Positions 5,603-5,629 of a stretch of DNA of 5,629 bases are shown here, piece after piece (positions within the stretch are counted from its first letter, which is position 1; each line of letters starts with the position of its first letter). A program made the translations under genes and the position numbers. This DNA comes from Rhodospirillaceae bacterium (GTDB lineage Bacteria > Pseudomonadota > Alphaproteobacteria > UBA9219). The DNA lies in assembly GCA_003504035.1 (NCBI GenBank), contig DOBW01000004.1, positions 1-5,629 on the forward strand, read 5' to 3'. The notes below the pieces were generated by a model. That model had not been told where the DNA came from. It was given only the letters and a program-made list of their open reading frames with translations, and ran no database searches.

Positions 5603-5629
5603 CGTCACGTAGAAAAGACTACGCTTCCT
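5603..5629. repeat. Partial intergenic repeat with internal hairpin, cut by window end
   Basis: CGTAG (5608-5612) and CTACG (5619-5623) form a perfect 5-bp stem with loop AAAAGA. If the 14 bases 5610-5623 are removed, the remainder reads CGTCACGCTTCCT. This is nearly identical to CGTCACGCTTCGCT at 79-92, so the element looks like a variant of the left-edge repeat. It starts 36 bases after the engB stop. The other half lies outside the window, so the assignment is tentative. Confidence 0.4.

Noticed and set aside
5553..5612. 19-codon ORF overlapping the engB end
   Set aside because: It is too short, does not resemble the start of any gene I know, and ends inside a repeat-like element.

Overview
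The window is a chromosomal housekeeping locus, most likely from an alphaproteobacterium. The main evidence is the gene order rpmH - rnpA - yidD - yidC - yihA/engB. Supporting evidence is a YidC with lysine instead of arginine in the membrane groove, a Tat-exported AmiC-type amidase with an alphaproteobacterial-looking regulatory helix, a CtrA-like TTAA-N7-TTAA site, and short dispersed repeats ending in GATGACG / AATGACG. Base composition is moderate, with AT-rich intergenic DNA. I cannot name the genus.

Layout. Positions 1-114 hold two short palindromic intergenic repeats and no gene. Positions 115-831 (minus) encode a secreted protein of unknown function with an HEFQH zinc-protease-like motif. 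The 118-bp divergent intergenic region (832-949) carries a candidate minus-strand promoter overlapped by a CtrA-like site. Positions 950-1231 (plus) encode a small unknown cytoplasmic protein. Positions 1337-2209 encode a Tat-exported N-acetylmuramoyl-L-alanine amidase with a TTG start. A sigma70-type promoter at 2318-2346 then drives rpmH (2387-2521, GTG start), rnpA, yidD (overlapping the rnpA stop by one base), yidC and yihA (start directly after the yidC stop). The last 27 bases are a hairpin-containing fragment that looks like a variant of the repeat at the left edge and is cut by the window end.

How the genes work together. rpmH (ribosomal protein L34), rnpA (RNase P protein subunit) and yihA (ribosome-biogenesis GTPase) serve the translation apparatus. 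YidD and YidC serve membrane-protein insertion. Tight spacing suggests one transcript from the 2318-2346 promoter, with an 84-bp gap before yidC. The amidase acts on septal peptidoglycan and is probably a separate unit.

The window is mostly ordinary. The points most worth checking are: rnpA has no ATG, GTG or TTG upstream of its conserved N-terminal segment, which implies a non-canonical start codon or a sequence error; the CtrA-like site lies in the divergent promoter region of two uncharacterised genes; and the repeat at the right edge appears to carry a 14-base hairpin-forming insertion. I see no evidence for a defence system, mobile gene cassette or CRISPR array.
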